Assembly: GCF_015687175.1 (NCBI RefSeq)
Contig: NZ_JADPQG010000005.1
Span: 186,001-250,000 of the forward strand
Direction: 5' to 3'
Length of the DNA stretch: 64,000 nucleotides
Source of the DNA: Reinekea sp. G2M2-21
Lineage (GTDB): Bacteria; Pseudomonadota; Gammaproteobacteria; Pseudomonadales; Natronospirillaceae
In this document: positions 8,100-16,160 of the stretch, one piece after another
Layout: the number at the start of each line of letters is the position of its first letter
Numbering within the stretch: the first letter of the stretch is position 1
Made by a program: the position numbers and the translations under genes
Notes under the pieces: model-generated
What the model saw: the letters and a program-made list of their open reading frames with translations, nothing else
The model's database searches: none
Told to the model about the DNA's origin: nothing

Positions 8100-9295
8100 T
8101 CCGTATCGCCTCAGCCTTTTTCACCTTTGCTTCCAGTTTGGCGTTGCTGGCAACGCAATCTGTGCTGGCGGATGACGCCGACTCGTTGACACTGTCAGAT
8201 ACCTGCCCACCGGGTTTTCAGTGGGTGGCTGGAAATGCCTGCGAATTGCGCTCGCTGTACCAGCAGTACCCTTCGATTCAATCTCAGGGGGTGGGCGGTC
8301 TGAAAACCGGCTTACCCAGCTATCGTGATGGATTTTCACCACAAGAAATCGACCTCGGTCGCTATCTGTTTTTTGATCCTGTGTTGTCGGTTAATGGCCA
8401 ACAGAGCTGCGCCACCTGCCATGATCCGGATAAGGGTTTTGCCGACGGCCGAGGACTGGCGGTTGGTGCAACCGGTGAAGTGGGTACTCGCTCTGCGCCC
8501 AGCCTTTGGAACGTGGCTTTTCTGGAAAAATTCTTTTGGGATGGTCGAGCAAGTTCGCTGGAAGAACAGATGACCGGACCACTGTACGCCCTGAATGAAA
8601 TGGCCAATACGCCCGACAATTTGTTGCGCACGCTGAACGGCATACCAGCCTACCAACGCCTGTTTCGTTTGGCCTATCCAGAGCGAGAAGATGACATTAC
8701 CCTCGACAAGGTTTATCGCGCTTTGGCGGCTTTTCAGACCAGTCTGATTTCCCTGAACAGTCGCTACGATCAATACGCGCACGGTTACGCCAGTGCCTTA
8801 ACCCCGAATGAAATTGAAGGCATGAACGTATTCCGTTCCTTTGTCGCCCGCTGTGCGGAATGCCATACGCCACCGTTGTTTACCAACCAGCAGATTGCCG
8901 TAATCGGAACGCCAGAGCCAGTAGGCATGGCCCGGGATATTGGCGCTCAGGGACCGACGGGTGACGCGACTCAACGCGGAGGATTCAAGGTGCCCAGTTT
9001 GCGTAACATTAATTTGACGGCCCCTTACATGCATTCCGGCAAATACGACTCACTCTGGGATGCCTCTGAATTTTATACACTGGGTCGCGGTCATGCACTG
9101 GCCGAAGGCGAACCGATCTACCTGCACTGGCATATATGGGAGCCGCAACTGACCGATACTGAAATCGATCGCCTTGTCGATTTCATGGGGACACTGACTG
9201 ATACCCTGTTTACCCCACGCATACCTGAGCAATTACCGTCAGGCCTGACGCCCATCAGCGCCGACGAATTTACCCGGCGGCTGAATCAGCGCTGA
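8096..9295 (+). CDS. Dihaem cytochrome c peroxidase / MauG-like protein
   Basis: 399 residues, exported (signal peptide about 1-25, cleavage near VLADDA). There are two c-haem motifs, CATCH at 105-109 and CAECH at 253-257, plus signature stretches LGRYLFFDPVLS, RSAPSLWNVAF, FFWDGRASSLEEQ and APYMHSGKY. These are hallmarks of the bacterial dihaem peroxidase/MauG superfamily, which reduces H2O2 or oxidises protein or small-molecule substrates in the periplasm. Which activity applies cannot be settled: MauG-type and true CCPs differ at the distal ligand. It sits between a c4-like carrier and a beta-helix/cytochrome protein in one operon, so the carrier is the likely electron partner. Confidence 0.92.
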   Translation: MIRIASAFFTFASSLALLATQSVLADDADSLTLSDTCPPGFQWVAGNACELRSLYQQYPSIQSQGVGGLKTGLPSYRDGFSPQEIDLGRYLFFDPVLSVNGQQSCATCHDPDKGFADGRGLAVGATGEVGTRSAPSLWNVAFLEKFFWDGRASSLEEQMTGPLYALNEMANTPDNLLRTLNGIPAYQRLFRLAYPEREDDITLDKVYRALAAFQTSLISLNSRYDQYAHGYASALTPNEIEGMNVFRSFVARCAECHTPPLFTNQQIAVIGTPEPVGMARDIGAQGPTGDATQRGGFKVPSLRNINLTAPYMHSGKYDSLWDASEFYTLGRGHALAEGEPIYLHWHIWEPQLTDTEIDRLVDFMGTLTDTLFTPRIPEQLPSGLTPISADEFTRRLNQR

Positions 9296-9344
9296 CCATT
9301 GATTACCGTTAGCTACCCACAATAACAATGAGAGAGGAAACAAC

Positions 9345-10880
9345 ATGAAACGATTACTGAGGTGGTTTGTCTATCCGCTGGTGTTTATTGCCATCGGTAT
9401 TGGCATCACGCAAGGCTACCTGTATCTGTTTCCGCCAAAGCCGGCCATGGTCGTGCAAACCGCCGGTGACAATCTGGCGCGGAACGTCGGCGGGGCTGGA
9501 TCTCTGGCGGTTCCGACGTTGGCACAGGGCACCATTGTGGAAGTGCGTGATGGTGACAGCATTCAACAAGCTGTATTGCAAGCGCAACCCGGCGATACTG
9601 TGATGGTGTATCCCGGTACCTATTCTGAAACGGTGTATATCGACAAAGACGATATCGTACTGCTCGGCGTAGTTCAGGAAGGTCGTTGGCCAACCCTGGA
9701 TGGTAAGAAAGAGTTGAACGATGCCATTCTGTACTCCGGCAGCGATATCACCATCGATAGCTTCAAAATTACCAACTACAAAGGCAACGGCATCATGGGG
9801 CAGGCGGGCAATAATTTTGTGATCCGCAACAACCTGATTATCGATACCGGTGTTTACGGCATTTTTCCGCAGTTCGGAACCAATGGTTTGATCGAACACA
9901 ATATTCTGACCGGCATTGAAGACGCCGCTATTTATGTCGGCATGTGTGACAACGTCGATGTGCGTCATAATGAAGTCTTTGGCAACGTGGCTGGTATCGA
10001 AATAGAAAACACCCGCCACGCGCTGGTGGAAAACAACTACGTCTACGACAACGCCGGCGGTATTCTTGCGTTTATCACGCCAGGATTGCCGATTAAAACG
10101 ACCTATGACGTTATTATCCGCGACAACTTTGTTGTCAATAACAACCATGTCAATTTTGCCGCCAAAGGTTCTATCGTGGCCAATGTGCCTCAGGGTACCG
10201 GGATTCTGGTGTTGGCCGCCGACGACGTGATCATTGAAAACAACATCATATCCGGAAACGACAGCGTCGGTATCGGCATTACCGATTTATCGTTGATCAC
10301 CGATGTGTCCAAAGACCCAGGCTCCGAACCAAACCCGGACCGCGTCGTGATTCTGGATAACATAATGGAAAACAACGGCAACAACCCGCATGGCATTTTG
10401 AAGGACCTGATTTCCGTAGCGTTCCAGGAAAAGGGACCGGATATCATGGATACCGGTAAAGGCACGGGCAAATGCATCGCCGACCAAAATCGTTATCGAA
10501 CCTTATTTGTGTTGGGCGCGGACTATGGCTTGTGTGATCGCCAGCAGTACGCTACCGATGGCATCTTCACCATGACATTACCGGAAATGGCACCGACTGA
10601 AATCATTCAGGACGTCTCCGCTGAAGACTTCGAGCAAGAACTGGGCATGCGTACCTATTATGGTGTGTGCACCGGTTGCCATACCTACAGTGTGCGCATG
10701 ATTGGTCCTTCGGTGAAATCCATCCAAGCGTTGTATTTTGATGACCCGCAAGGCATCGCGGAATACATCAACAGCCCAGTAAAAAAACGTGAAGAGTTTC
10801 CAGAGATGCCACCGCAGAATTATCTGACAGAAGAAACGCGAATGGCGGTAGCGAAGTATATGCTGCAGGTCAGTAAATAG
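9345..10880 (+). CDS. Membrane-anchored parallel beta-helix protein with C-terminal cytochrome c domain
   Basis: 511 residues. One N-terminal membrane span (about 8-30) anchors a periplasmic body. From about 60 to 370 the sequence is built of short repeats rich in N and I/V (NNFVIRNNLIID, VDVRHNEVFGN), the right-handed parallel beta-helix fold seen in NosD/pectate-lyase-like proteins. After a linker, the last 80 residues are a class I cytochrome c with CTGCH at 442-446 and a likely Met ligand in EFPEMPPQ. The beta-helix could bind a polysaccharide or a protein and place the haem near it; this is inference. AGAGG before the ATG supports the start. It is the third gene of the operon, 49 bp after the peroxidase-like gene, and a strong terminator follows. 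Confidence 0.9.
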   Translation: MKRLLRWFVYPLVFIAIGIGITQGYLYLFPPKPAMVVQTAGDNLARNVGGAGSLAVPTLAQGTIVEVRDGDSIQQAVLQAQPGDTVMVYPGTYSETVYIDKDDIVLLGVVQEGRWPTLDGKKELNDAILYSGSDITIDSFKITNYKGNGIMGQAGNNFVIRNNLIIDTGVYGIFPQFGTNGLIEHNILTGIEDAAIYVGMCDNVDVRHNEVFGNVAGIEIENTRHALVENNYVYDNAGGILAFITPGLPIKTTYDVIIRDNFVVNNNHVNFAAKGSIVANVPQGTGILVLAADDVIIENNIISGNDSVGIGITDLSLITDVSKDPGSEPNPDRVVILDNIMENNGNNPHGILKDLISVAFQEKGPDIMDTGKGTGKCIADQNRYRTLFVLGADYGLCDRQQYATDGIFTMTLPEMAPTEIIQDVSAEDFEQELGMRTYYGVCTGCHTYSVRMIGPSVKSIQALYFDDPQGIAEYINSPVKKREEFPEMPPQNYLTEETRMAVAKYMLQVSK

Positions 10881-10910
10881 ACGGGATTGTCTGTGGTGGT
10901 TTCAAGAGAA

Positions 10911-10934
10911 GGAGAGCGTTGCTCTCCTTTTTTT
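10911..10934 (+). terminator. Intrinsic terminator of the cytochrome operon
   Basis: GGAGAGC-GTT-GCTCTCC followed by seven T residues, 30 bp after the stop codon of the beta-helix cytochrome gene. A textbook rho-independent terminator. Confidence 0.92.
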
Positions 10935-10967
10935 GGTTGGGATTGTTTTTCGATTTTAGCCATCAAG

Positions 10968-11345
10968 GGCCAAACCGGTCCGAGGGTTTGGGCTTGTTTT
11001 TAGCGGCCTGTCCCGAAGGTTTTTCTCTCAAGGGGAGATCCCCTTGAACCCCCCTTTTGTCGCCCGCTTTGGTGTACTTCTTTAATCGACACTTCATTCG
11101 AACGGTCGCTTGAGTGTGCGTCCCTGCACACGCGGCGCTTACAAGGGCATCCATACCCTTGAATCCGTTGCGATGTGTCAATTAATTCAGCCAAAGCAGA
11201 TGCGACGGAACCGTTATTTACGCCAATCCTTGGTACTGAGAATGTGGCGGCTGGGATTGTTAAGGGCCGAGTCAGAATCGTCGGACCGGTTTGGTTCTTG
11301 ACGTAAAAAGTTCTCAGTAAAACCAAGTCACGGAACGACGCAAAT
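10968..11345 (+). repeat. Composite interspersed repeat, copy B
   Basis: The block 11053-11230 is nearly identical to 530-705 of copy A. After it, GGCTGGGATTGTTAAGGGCC near 11249 matches copy A near 918, so the 190-bp middle stretch of copy A is missing. Copy B is bounded by its own imperfect inverted repeat: (A/T)TCAAG..CCAAACCGGTCCGA near 10968-10985 and its complement near 11281-11300. The remaining non-coding bases 11346-11480 show nothing recognisable. Confidence 0.8.
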
Positions 11346-11480
11346 ACCGATGAACACACCTAAGTGATTACCTATCAGACTTACCGTAGTAACCTTTAAT
11401 AATCGAGCTAAAAAGTTAAAGTTTATTACGAAGCGGATATGATTTTATTTCAGCTGAGTAGTCAGCAATTCACGCCCATC

Positions 11481-12068
11481 TCATTTCTTCATAAGTTCGT
11501 TTATGAGCTCTCTCGCCGCTTGATCATCAAAGCTTGATAACAGTTGTACGAGAGATTTGAGTGGTTCGGAATTGGCTTGTTGTTCCAGCTCGGTCAACAA
11601 GTTATGAGGCACCAGACTGTCTCGTTCCAGATGTGCTCGGATTTCGGCCAGTAAGGTTTCCAGGTTTCGATGTGTCGGTGTGGGCGACGGTTGATTGGCA
11701 TGCGTCAAATCTCGACACTCTTGCAGGGCTTCGGTCAGGGCCTGCGATAATCGCTGCCGGTGGTCATCAGTGGCGGTGACGTCACGCTTCAACTGTTCTT
11801 CGTAGTCGAGACACAGTTGCTTGATTGTCATCATTCCAACACTGGCGCTGGCGCCTTTCAAGGTGTGAATAAACCGGCTCATTGATTCATGATCGTTCTG
11901 GGCTGGTGGGTTTTGTAACGTCAGCGGGGCTTGGTCATACTGCTGATAGAATAATTCAAGCACTTTCAAGTAGTGTTGTACATTGCGCAGCTGCTGACCG
12001 CGCCCGTCCACTAAGGTGATCTGGCGCAGCGGGTAGGGGATGTTCAGTGTGTCATTGGGCTGTTCCAT
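11481..12068 (-). CDS. HPt (histidine phosphotransfer) domain protein
   Basis: 195 residues. An HPt helix bundle with the phospho-acceptor motif FIHTLKGASASVG, His68, spans roughly residues 30-125; a second helical segment (about 130-195) resembles a reduced repeat without the His motif. HPt proteins pass phosphate between hybrid kinases and response regulators in the cytosol. The gene lies 6 bp downstream of the REC-GGDEF gene on the same strand, so this HPt probably supplies phosphate to that regulator, from a hybrid kinase not present here. Confidence 0.88.
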   Translation of the reverse strand: MEQPNDTLNIPYPLRQITLVDGRGQQLRNVQHYLKVLELFYQQYDQAPLTLQNPPAQNDHESMSRFIHTLKGASASVGMMTIKQLCLDYEEQLKRDVTATDDHRQRLSQALTEALQECRDLTHANQPSPTPTHRNLETLLAEIRAHLERDSLVPHNLLTELEQQANSEPLKSLVQLLSSFDDQAARELINELMKK

Positions 12069-12074
12069 GGCCGG

Positions 12075-13013
12075 TCAGTTCGCTTTGGCTTCGAAGTGAG
12101 CGTCTTGAGCGTATATCTGATTACGCCCGGCTTCTTTGGCGGCATAGAGTTGCAGGTCAGTAAAGGCGACAAACTCATCCATGTTTTCTGTTACCGGAAT
12201 AATGCTGGAAACACCTGCGCTGAACGTGGCTATGGGGGCTGTTGGGGAATTTTCGTGTTTTATGGCCAACGCCCGAAAATCGGCCAAAGCTTTGTCCATC
12301 AATAGCCGGGCTTGCTCAGTATTGCAGTCGTAAAGCAGCACGGAAAACTCTTCGCCACCATAGCGGAAACAGGCATCTGAGCTGCGCTGAAACGTGGTAA
12401 CCAGACTCTTCGCCAATGCACGTAGGCATTCATCACCAGCGGGATGACCGTAGGTGTCGTTGTAGACCTTGAAGTGGTCGATATCCAAGAGCACCAGCGC
12501 AAGATTCGTTTTAGCGCGCATGGCACGGTGCCATTCTTGCTCCAAGCGTTTATTGAAGGCACGGCGGTTTCCGATTTCGGTGAGGCTGTCCAGGTAAACC
12601 AGTTGGTCTAGCAAGGCGGTTCTACGTTGAAAGCGCACGTGCATGGCCAGACGGGTTTTTAGCAGTTCAGGGTGCAAGGGTTTGTGCATGAAATCAACCG
12701 CACCATACTCCAGCCCTTTCACTTCGGTCTCGCTGGACTCGTCACTGGTAATGAACACAATGGCAATAGATTCGGTGAATTCACTGATGGATTTCACCTG
12801 TCGACAAAGGTCGAAGCCATTGCCATCCGGTAGGTTAATGTCCATCAGAATCAACGCGAATCGATACTGACGCACCAGTTGCAGGGCTTTCTTGAAGTCC
12901 TTGGCGATGGAAATACGGTATTGACCGGCCAACGTGGCCGTGATCGATTGCAGTACCACCGGGTCATCTTCCACAACTAATAGCCGGATAAGGGATTCTG
13001 TGTCCAGAGCCAT
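12075..13013 (-). CDS. Response regulator with GGDEF output (PleD/WspR-like)
   Basis: 312 residues. An N-terminal receiver domain has the acidic pair ED near 15-16, phospho-acceptor Asp58 (LMDINLP) and a conserved K in FMHKPLHP. The C-terminal GGDEF domain has the active variant GGEEF at 219-223. Phosphorylation of such proteins usually drives dimerisation and c-di-GMP synthesis. The ATG at 13013 is preferred to an in-frame ATG at 13127 because AAGG lies 7 bp upstream and the receiver fold starts a few residues in. Operon with the downstream HPt gene; divergent from mscS. Confidence 0.92.
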   Translation of the reverse strand: MALDTESLIRLLVVEDDPVVLQSITATLAGQYRISIAKDFKKALQLVRQYRFALILMDINLPDGNGFDLCRQVKSISEFTESIAIVFITSDESSETEVKGLEYGAVDFMHKPLHPELLKTRLAMHVRFQRRTALLDQLVYLDSLTEIGNRRAFNKRLEQEWHRAMRAKTNLALVLLDIDHFKVYNDTYGHPAGDECLRALAKSLVTTFQRSSDACFRYGGEEFSVLLYDCNTEQARLLMDKALADFRALAIKHENSPTAPIATFSAGVSSIIPVTENMDEFVAFTDLQLYAAKEAGRNQIYAQDAHFEAKAN

Positions 13014-13208
13014 CGGGTGCCTTTCATGCTTGTCATCATTGACAGTATAGATAACAACGTCACGTTTGCCTGCTCTTGCGTGAATACTGTGGGCGGCATG
13101 AGTATTTGCGCGCTTATAACTCGTCACAGCACGAAGATTAAGGCTTGTCGAAAAAGTGAACTTAATCCAAACTGGACCGGTTTTGAGAAAATATCAAAAG
13201 GACAATAC

Positions 13209-14033
13209 ATGGAAAATATGCTCTTAGGCTTCGTCGATGTGGCCGTCGAATGGTTACAAACCAACACTCTTTCGCTCATTCTGGCTTTGGCCATATTCGT
13301 TATTGGTCGTTGGGTTGCGCACCTGATCGCCCGATTGTTTAAATCTGTACTGTTGCGCGCTAAGGTCGATACCATTCTGGTGGATTTCCTCACTGGTATC
13401 GTTAACGCAGCGCTGGTCTTGTTCGTGATCATTGCGGCGGTCGATCAGTTAGGTGTGGACACCACATCGCTGGTAGCGTTAATTGGTGCGGCGGGTATCG
13501 CCGTTGGTCTGGCTCTGAAGGATTCGCTACAGAACTTTGCCTCTGGGGTTATGCTTATCGTATTTCGGCCGTTTAAAGCCGGCGATTTTATCGATGCTGG
13601 TGGTGTGACGGGTATCGTGGAAAAAATTTCGGTCTTCTCTACGGCTATGCGCACGCCGGACAACAAAGAGGTCATCGTCCCTAATGGCAATATCTATGGC
13701 GGAACCATCACCAATTTCTCAGCTCGCAGTACGCGTCGCGTTGATATGGTCTTTGGTATCGGCTATGACAGTGACCTGCTGAAAGCCAAATCGATTCTGC
13801 AGGAAATGGTCAGCACAGACGAGCGCATCCTTCCCGAACCGGAACCAGTCATCGCTGTGGGCGAATTGGCGGACAGCTCGGTGAATATTCTGGTTCGTCC
13901 TTGGGTGAATTCTGTCGATTATTGGAGCGTCTATTGGGATATGCAGGAGCGGGTGAAGCTGCGCTTCGATGAAGAGGGCATCACTATCCCGTACCCACAA
14001 ATGGACGTGCACGTGAATTCAGTGGCCCAATAA
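13209..14033 (+). CDS. mscS: Small-conductance mechanosensitive channel, MscS family
   Basis: 274 residues, close to E. coli MscS (286). Three transmembrane helices occupy about 15-100; the third carries the Gly/Ala-rich pore helix (ALIGAAGIAVGLALKDSLQNFASG). The cytoplasmic part has the family signature FRPFKAGDFIDAGG and the beta-domain motif VPNGNIYGGTITNFS. It opens under membrane tension to release solutes in hypo-osmotic shock. The ATG at 13209 is preceded by AAAGGACA; longer upstream frames add a non-homologous extension. Confidence 0.94.
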   Translation: MENMLLGFVDVAVEWLQTNTLSLILALAIFVIGRWVAHLIARLFKSVLLRAKVDTILVDFLTGIVNAALVLFVIIAAVDQLGVDTTSLVALIGAAGIAVGLALKDSLQNFASGVMLIVFRPFKAGDFIDAGGVTGIVEKISVFSTAMRTPDNKEVIVPNGNIYGGTITNFSARSTRRVDMVFGIGYDSDLLKAKSILQEMVSTDERILPEPEPVIAVGELADSSVNILVRPWVNSVDYWSVYWDMQERVKLRFDEEGITIPYPQMDVHVNSVAQ

Positions 14034-14066
14034 ACAGGCCTATTTTCTATGTTGCAAATCACCTGA

Positions 14067-14090
14067 AGCGGGTGCAAACTAGCGCCCGCT
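14067..14090 (+). terminator. Possible terminator after mscS
   Basis: AGCGGGTGC at 14067-14075 can pair with GCGCCCGCT at 14082-14090 (one G-T pair), followed by ACTTTC. The stem is good and the T tract weak. Confidence 0.45.
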
Positions 14091-14123
14091 ACTTTCAATT
14101 ATCTATCAGTAAGGAGAGTTTTT

Positions 14124-14174
14124 ATGACCATGATCGCTAAACAAGATGCCGTAGGTCGGCCGGAAAAGGCGTAG
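14124..14174 (+). CDS. Possible 16-codon leader peptide upstream of rsgA
   Basis: An ATG with a near-perfect AAGGAG eight bases upstream opens a short frame (MTMIAKQDAVGRPEKA) ended by TAG. A GATTAAC-CTCAGC-GTTAATC inverted repeat at 14194-14213 follows. The strong ribosome-binding site in an otherwise empty gap suggests a translated small protein or leader; no homology is recognised. It may also be chance, or the remnant of a lost gene start. Confidence 0.35.
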   Translation: MTMIAKQDAVGRPEKA

Positions 14175-14321
14175 CGTTTTAAACATTCCTTTTGATTAAC
14201 CTCAGCGTTAATCAGATCATGTCCAAAATCCCTTCCCTTTCCCGGCTTATCAAACAGTGATTTGATGATTCGGGTTATGACTTTCATAGCCCTAAACAAA
14301 AATGTTTACAGGGTTACACCA

Positions 14322-15386
14322 TTGAACACACAAAATTTATCTTTAGCTGAACTGGGCTGGCGTCCATTGCTACAACAACAGTTGTCGTTTGAAGAATTGG
14401 ATAGCGGTTTTGCCGCAAGAGTGAATGCCGTGTATCGGGACCGAATTCTGGTCACTTCTGAATTTGGCGAGCACAGCATTCTGGTGTCTGGCATTCTCGA
14501 TACCGACGACACAGAACAACGAGCCACCACGGGTGACTGGTTATGGCTGGAACGCGACACGTTGAAACCGTTGCGTCTGCTGGAACGAATGAGCCTGTTA
14601 AAGCGCACCGCCGCAGGTACCGAGCCGAAAACACAATTGATTGCCGCGAATATCGATACGTTGTTTATCGTTTCGTCCTGTAATCAGGATTTTAACGTGT
14701 CTCGGATTGAACGTTATCTGAGTTTGGTGATGGCGGCGCACATTCCTGCCGTGATTGTGTTAACTAAGGCTGATCTGTGTGACGACCCGGATGTGTATGT
14801 TGATCAGGCACAGGCGATTCATCGGGATGTCCCTGTGGTGGCGGTTAATGCGTTGTCTGCCGATGTCATAGAGCGTTTCCGTGACTACACCATGGCCGGG
14901 CAAACCATTGCGTTTCTGGGGTCTTCCGGCGTCGGAAAATCCACCTTAACCAACTCGCTGTTGGGTGAACAGGTTCAGGATACCGGTGGCATTCGAGAGG
15001 ACGACGCGAAAGGGCGGCATACCACCACTGAGCGAAGCATGCATCGCATGGCGCACGGCGGATGGGTGCTGGATACTCCGGGAATGCGAGAACTGCGGTT
15101 GAACGACGATGCTTCTGGCGTGGCCGAACTGTTTGCTGACATTGAGCAACTGAAAACCCAATGCCGGTTTGCCAATTGTCACCATCAGGGCGATCGGGGT
15201 TGTGCGATCGATCAGGCGATTGACGATGGCCTGTTGGATGTGCGGCGCTGGACAAACTATCAGAAACTGCAGCGTGAGTCCGAACTCGCCAGCCAAACCA
15301 AAGCGGAACGAAAAAAAGCGGCGGAAAAGTGGGGCAAGGAAATCAGCAAATTTTCACGCCAACATAAAAAATCCAGATACACCTGA
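14322..15386 (+). CDS. rsgA: Ribosome small-subunit-dependent GTPase A
   Basis: About 354 residues. RsgA is a circularly permuted GTPase that helps mature the 30S subunit. The expected order is visible: an N-terminal OB-fold, then G4 (VLTKADLC), then G1/P-loop (GSSGVGKSTLTNSLLG), then G3 (DTPGMREL), then the zinc-finger motif with C-x4-C-x-H and a later C (CRFANCHHQGDRGC). The C-terminus is a Lys-rich tail. The start is uncertain: TTG at 14322 (N-terminus MNTQNLSLAELGW) gives the usual family start and has AGGG upstream, while ATG at 14262 would add 20 residues. Confidence 0.93.
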   Translation: MNTQNLSLAELGWRPLLQQQLSFEELDSGFAARVNAVYRDRILVTSEFGEHSILVSGILDTDDTEQRATTGDWLWLERDTLKPLRLLERMSLLKRTAAGTEPKTQLIAANIDTLFIVSSCNQDFNVSRIERYLSLVMAAHIPAVIVLTKADLCDDPDVYVDQAQAIHRDVPVVAVNALSADVIERFRDYTMAGQTIAFLGSSGVGKSTLTNSLLGEQVQDTGGIREDDAKGRHTTTERSMHRMAHGGWVLDTPGMRELRLNDDASGVAELFADIEQLKTQCRFANCHHQGDRGCAIDQAIDDGLLDVRRWTNYQKLQRESELASQTKAERKKAAEKWGKEISKFSRQHKKSRYT

Positions 15387-15400
15387 TCGGGTGTATCTGG
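15373..15400. other. Perfect 11-bp hairpin overlapping the rsgA stop codon
   Basis: CCAGATACACC (15373-15383), loop TGATCG containing the rsgA stop, then GGTGTATCTGG (15390-15400). No T tract follows, so it may be a factor-dependent terminator or an mRNA 3'-end stabiliser. Confidence 0.6.
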
Positions 15401-15475
15401 GGATAAACCAGCTGCCCTAGAGTTTGTCAGACAGATGTGTCAGGCTATCGACATTAAAAAAACACAGGATTGGAT

Positions 15476-16081
15476 ATGCTTTTGAATCTCAACGCACTCG
15501 ACAAAAGTCTGGTCTACCGCCTGCTAACACATACGGTTGTGCCACGCCCTATCGCCTGGGTGCTGACTGAAAACGAACAGGGCAACCATAACGTTGCTCC
15601 GTTTTCGTATTTTAATATTGTGTGCAGCGATCCGGCGATACTGATGTTTTCCGTTGGGCACAAGCGCGACGGGTCGAAGAAAGATACCTGGCAAAATATC
15701 GAGCGAAACGGTAAATGTGTCGTGCACATTGCCACCGGTGAGCTCATGCCTGACGTGAACGAATCCGCCAGAACCTTACCGGCGGGGGACTCGGAATTGA
15801 ATGGTATGTCGGTGTCTTTGGTTGAAGACGCCGAATTTTCGTTGCCTCGGATTCAACAATGCCCGGTCGCCTTTGATTGTGAAAAGCACGATATCCATTT
15901 GTTGGGTAATGGTCCGCAAGCGGTTATTTATGTGAGCATAAATACGGCGTATCTCAGCGATCACTTGGCACTGAGCGATCGGGTCACTTTGTCAGAAAAA
16001 ATGTTGAATCCGATCGCCCGATTGGGCGAAGACCGGTTCAGTTTGTTGGGTGATATTAACGCTATACCGAGGCCGGAATGA
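15476..16081 (+). CDS. Flavin reductase-like FMN-binding protein
   Basis: 201 residues. It has the split-barrel flavin reductase-like domain (DIM6/NTAB type): VVPRPIAWVLTENEQGNHNVAPFSYF at the start, then a DP-AILMFSVG strand and KKDTWQNIERNGKCVVHI, typical of FMN-binding members. Such proteins bind FMN and either reduce it with NAD(P)H or act as stand-alone flavoproteins; the substrate is unknown. The ATG at 15476 is chosen over the in-frame TTG at 15470 because AGGA sits 6 bp before it. Confidence 0.85.
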   Translation: MLLNLNALDKSLVYRLLTHTVVPRPIAWVLTENEQGNHNVAPFSYFNIVCSDPAILMFSVGHKRDGSKKDTWQNIERNGKCVVHIATGELMPDVNESARTLPAGDSELNGMSVSLVEDAEFSLPRIQQCPVAFDCEKHDIHLLGNGPQAVIYVSINTAYLSDHLALSDRVTLSEKMLNPIARLGEDRFSLLGDINAIPRPE

Positions 16082-16105
16082 CTGCACTGTAGGGTGCAGT
16101 CTTTT
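16080..16105 (+). terminator. Intrinsic terminator after the flavin reductase-like gene
   Basis: GACTGCAC-TGTAGG-GTGCAGTC followed by TTTT; the stem starts inside the stop codon. It lies between convergent genes, and its T tract overlaps the ancestral end of the opposite GGDEF-EAL frame (stop at 16104-16106). Confidence 0.8.
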
Positions 16106-16160
16106 ACCTTGTAAACCCGTGAACCTTCATTTCCGCAATAAACTGATCAGGGTTTAAGGG
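16104..16160 (-). pseudogene. Untranslated remnant of the EAL C-terminus
   Basis: In frame with the preceding GGDEF-EAL gene, after its TAA, 18 codons encode PLNPDQFIAEMKVHGFTR and then TAA. EAL domains normally end QGY-x-F-S/A-K-P-L-x4-F. The stop replaces the codon just before the Pro (for example AAA to TAA). Confidence 0.75.
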
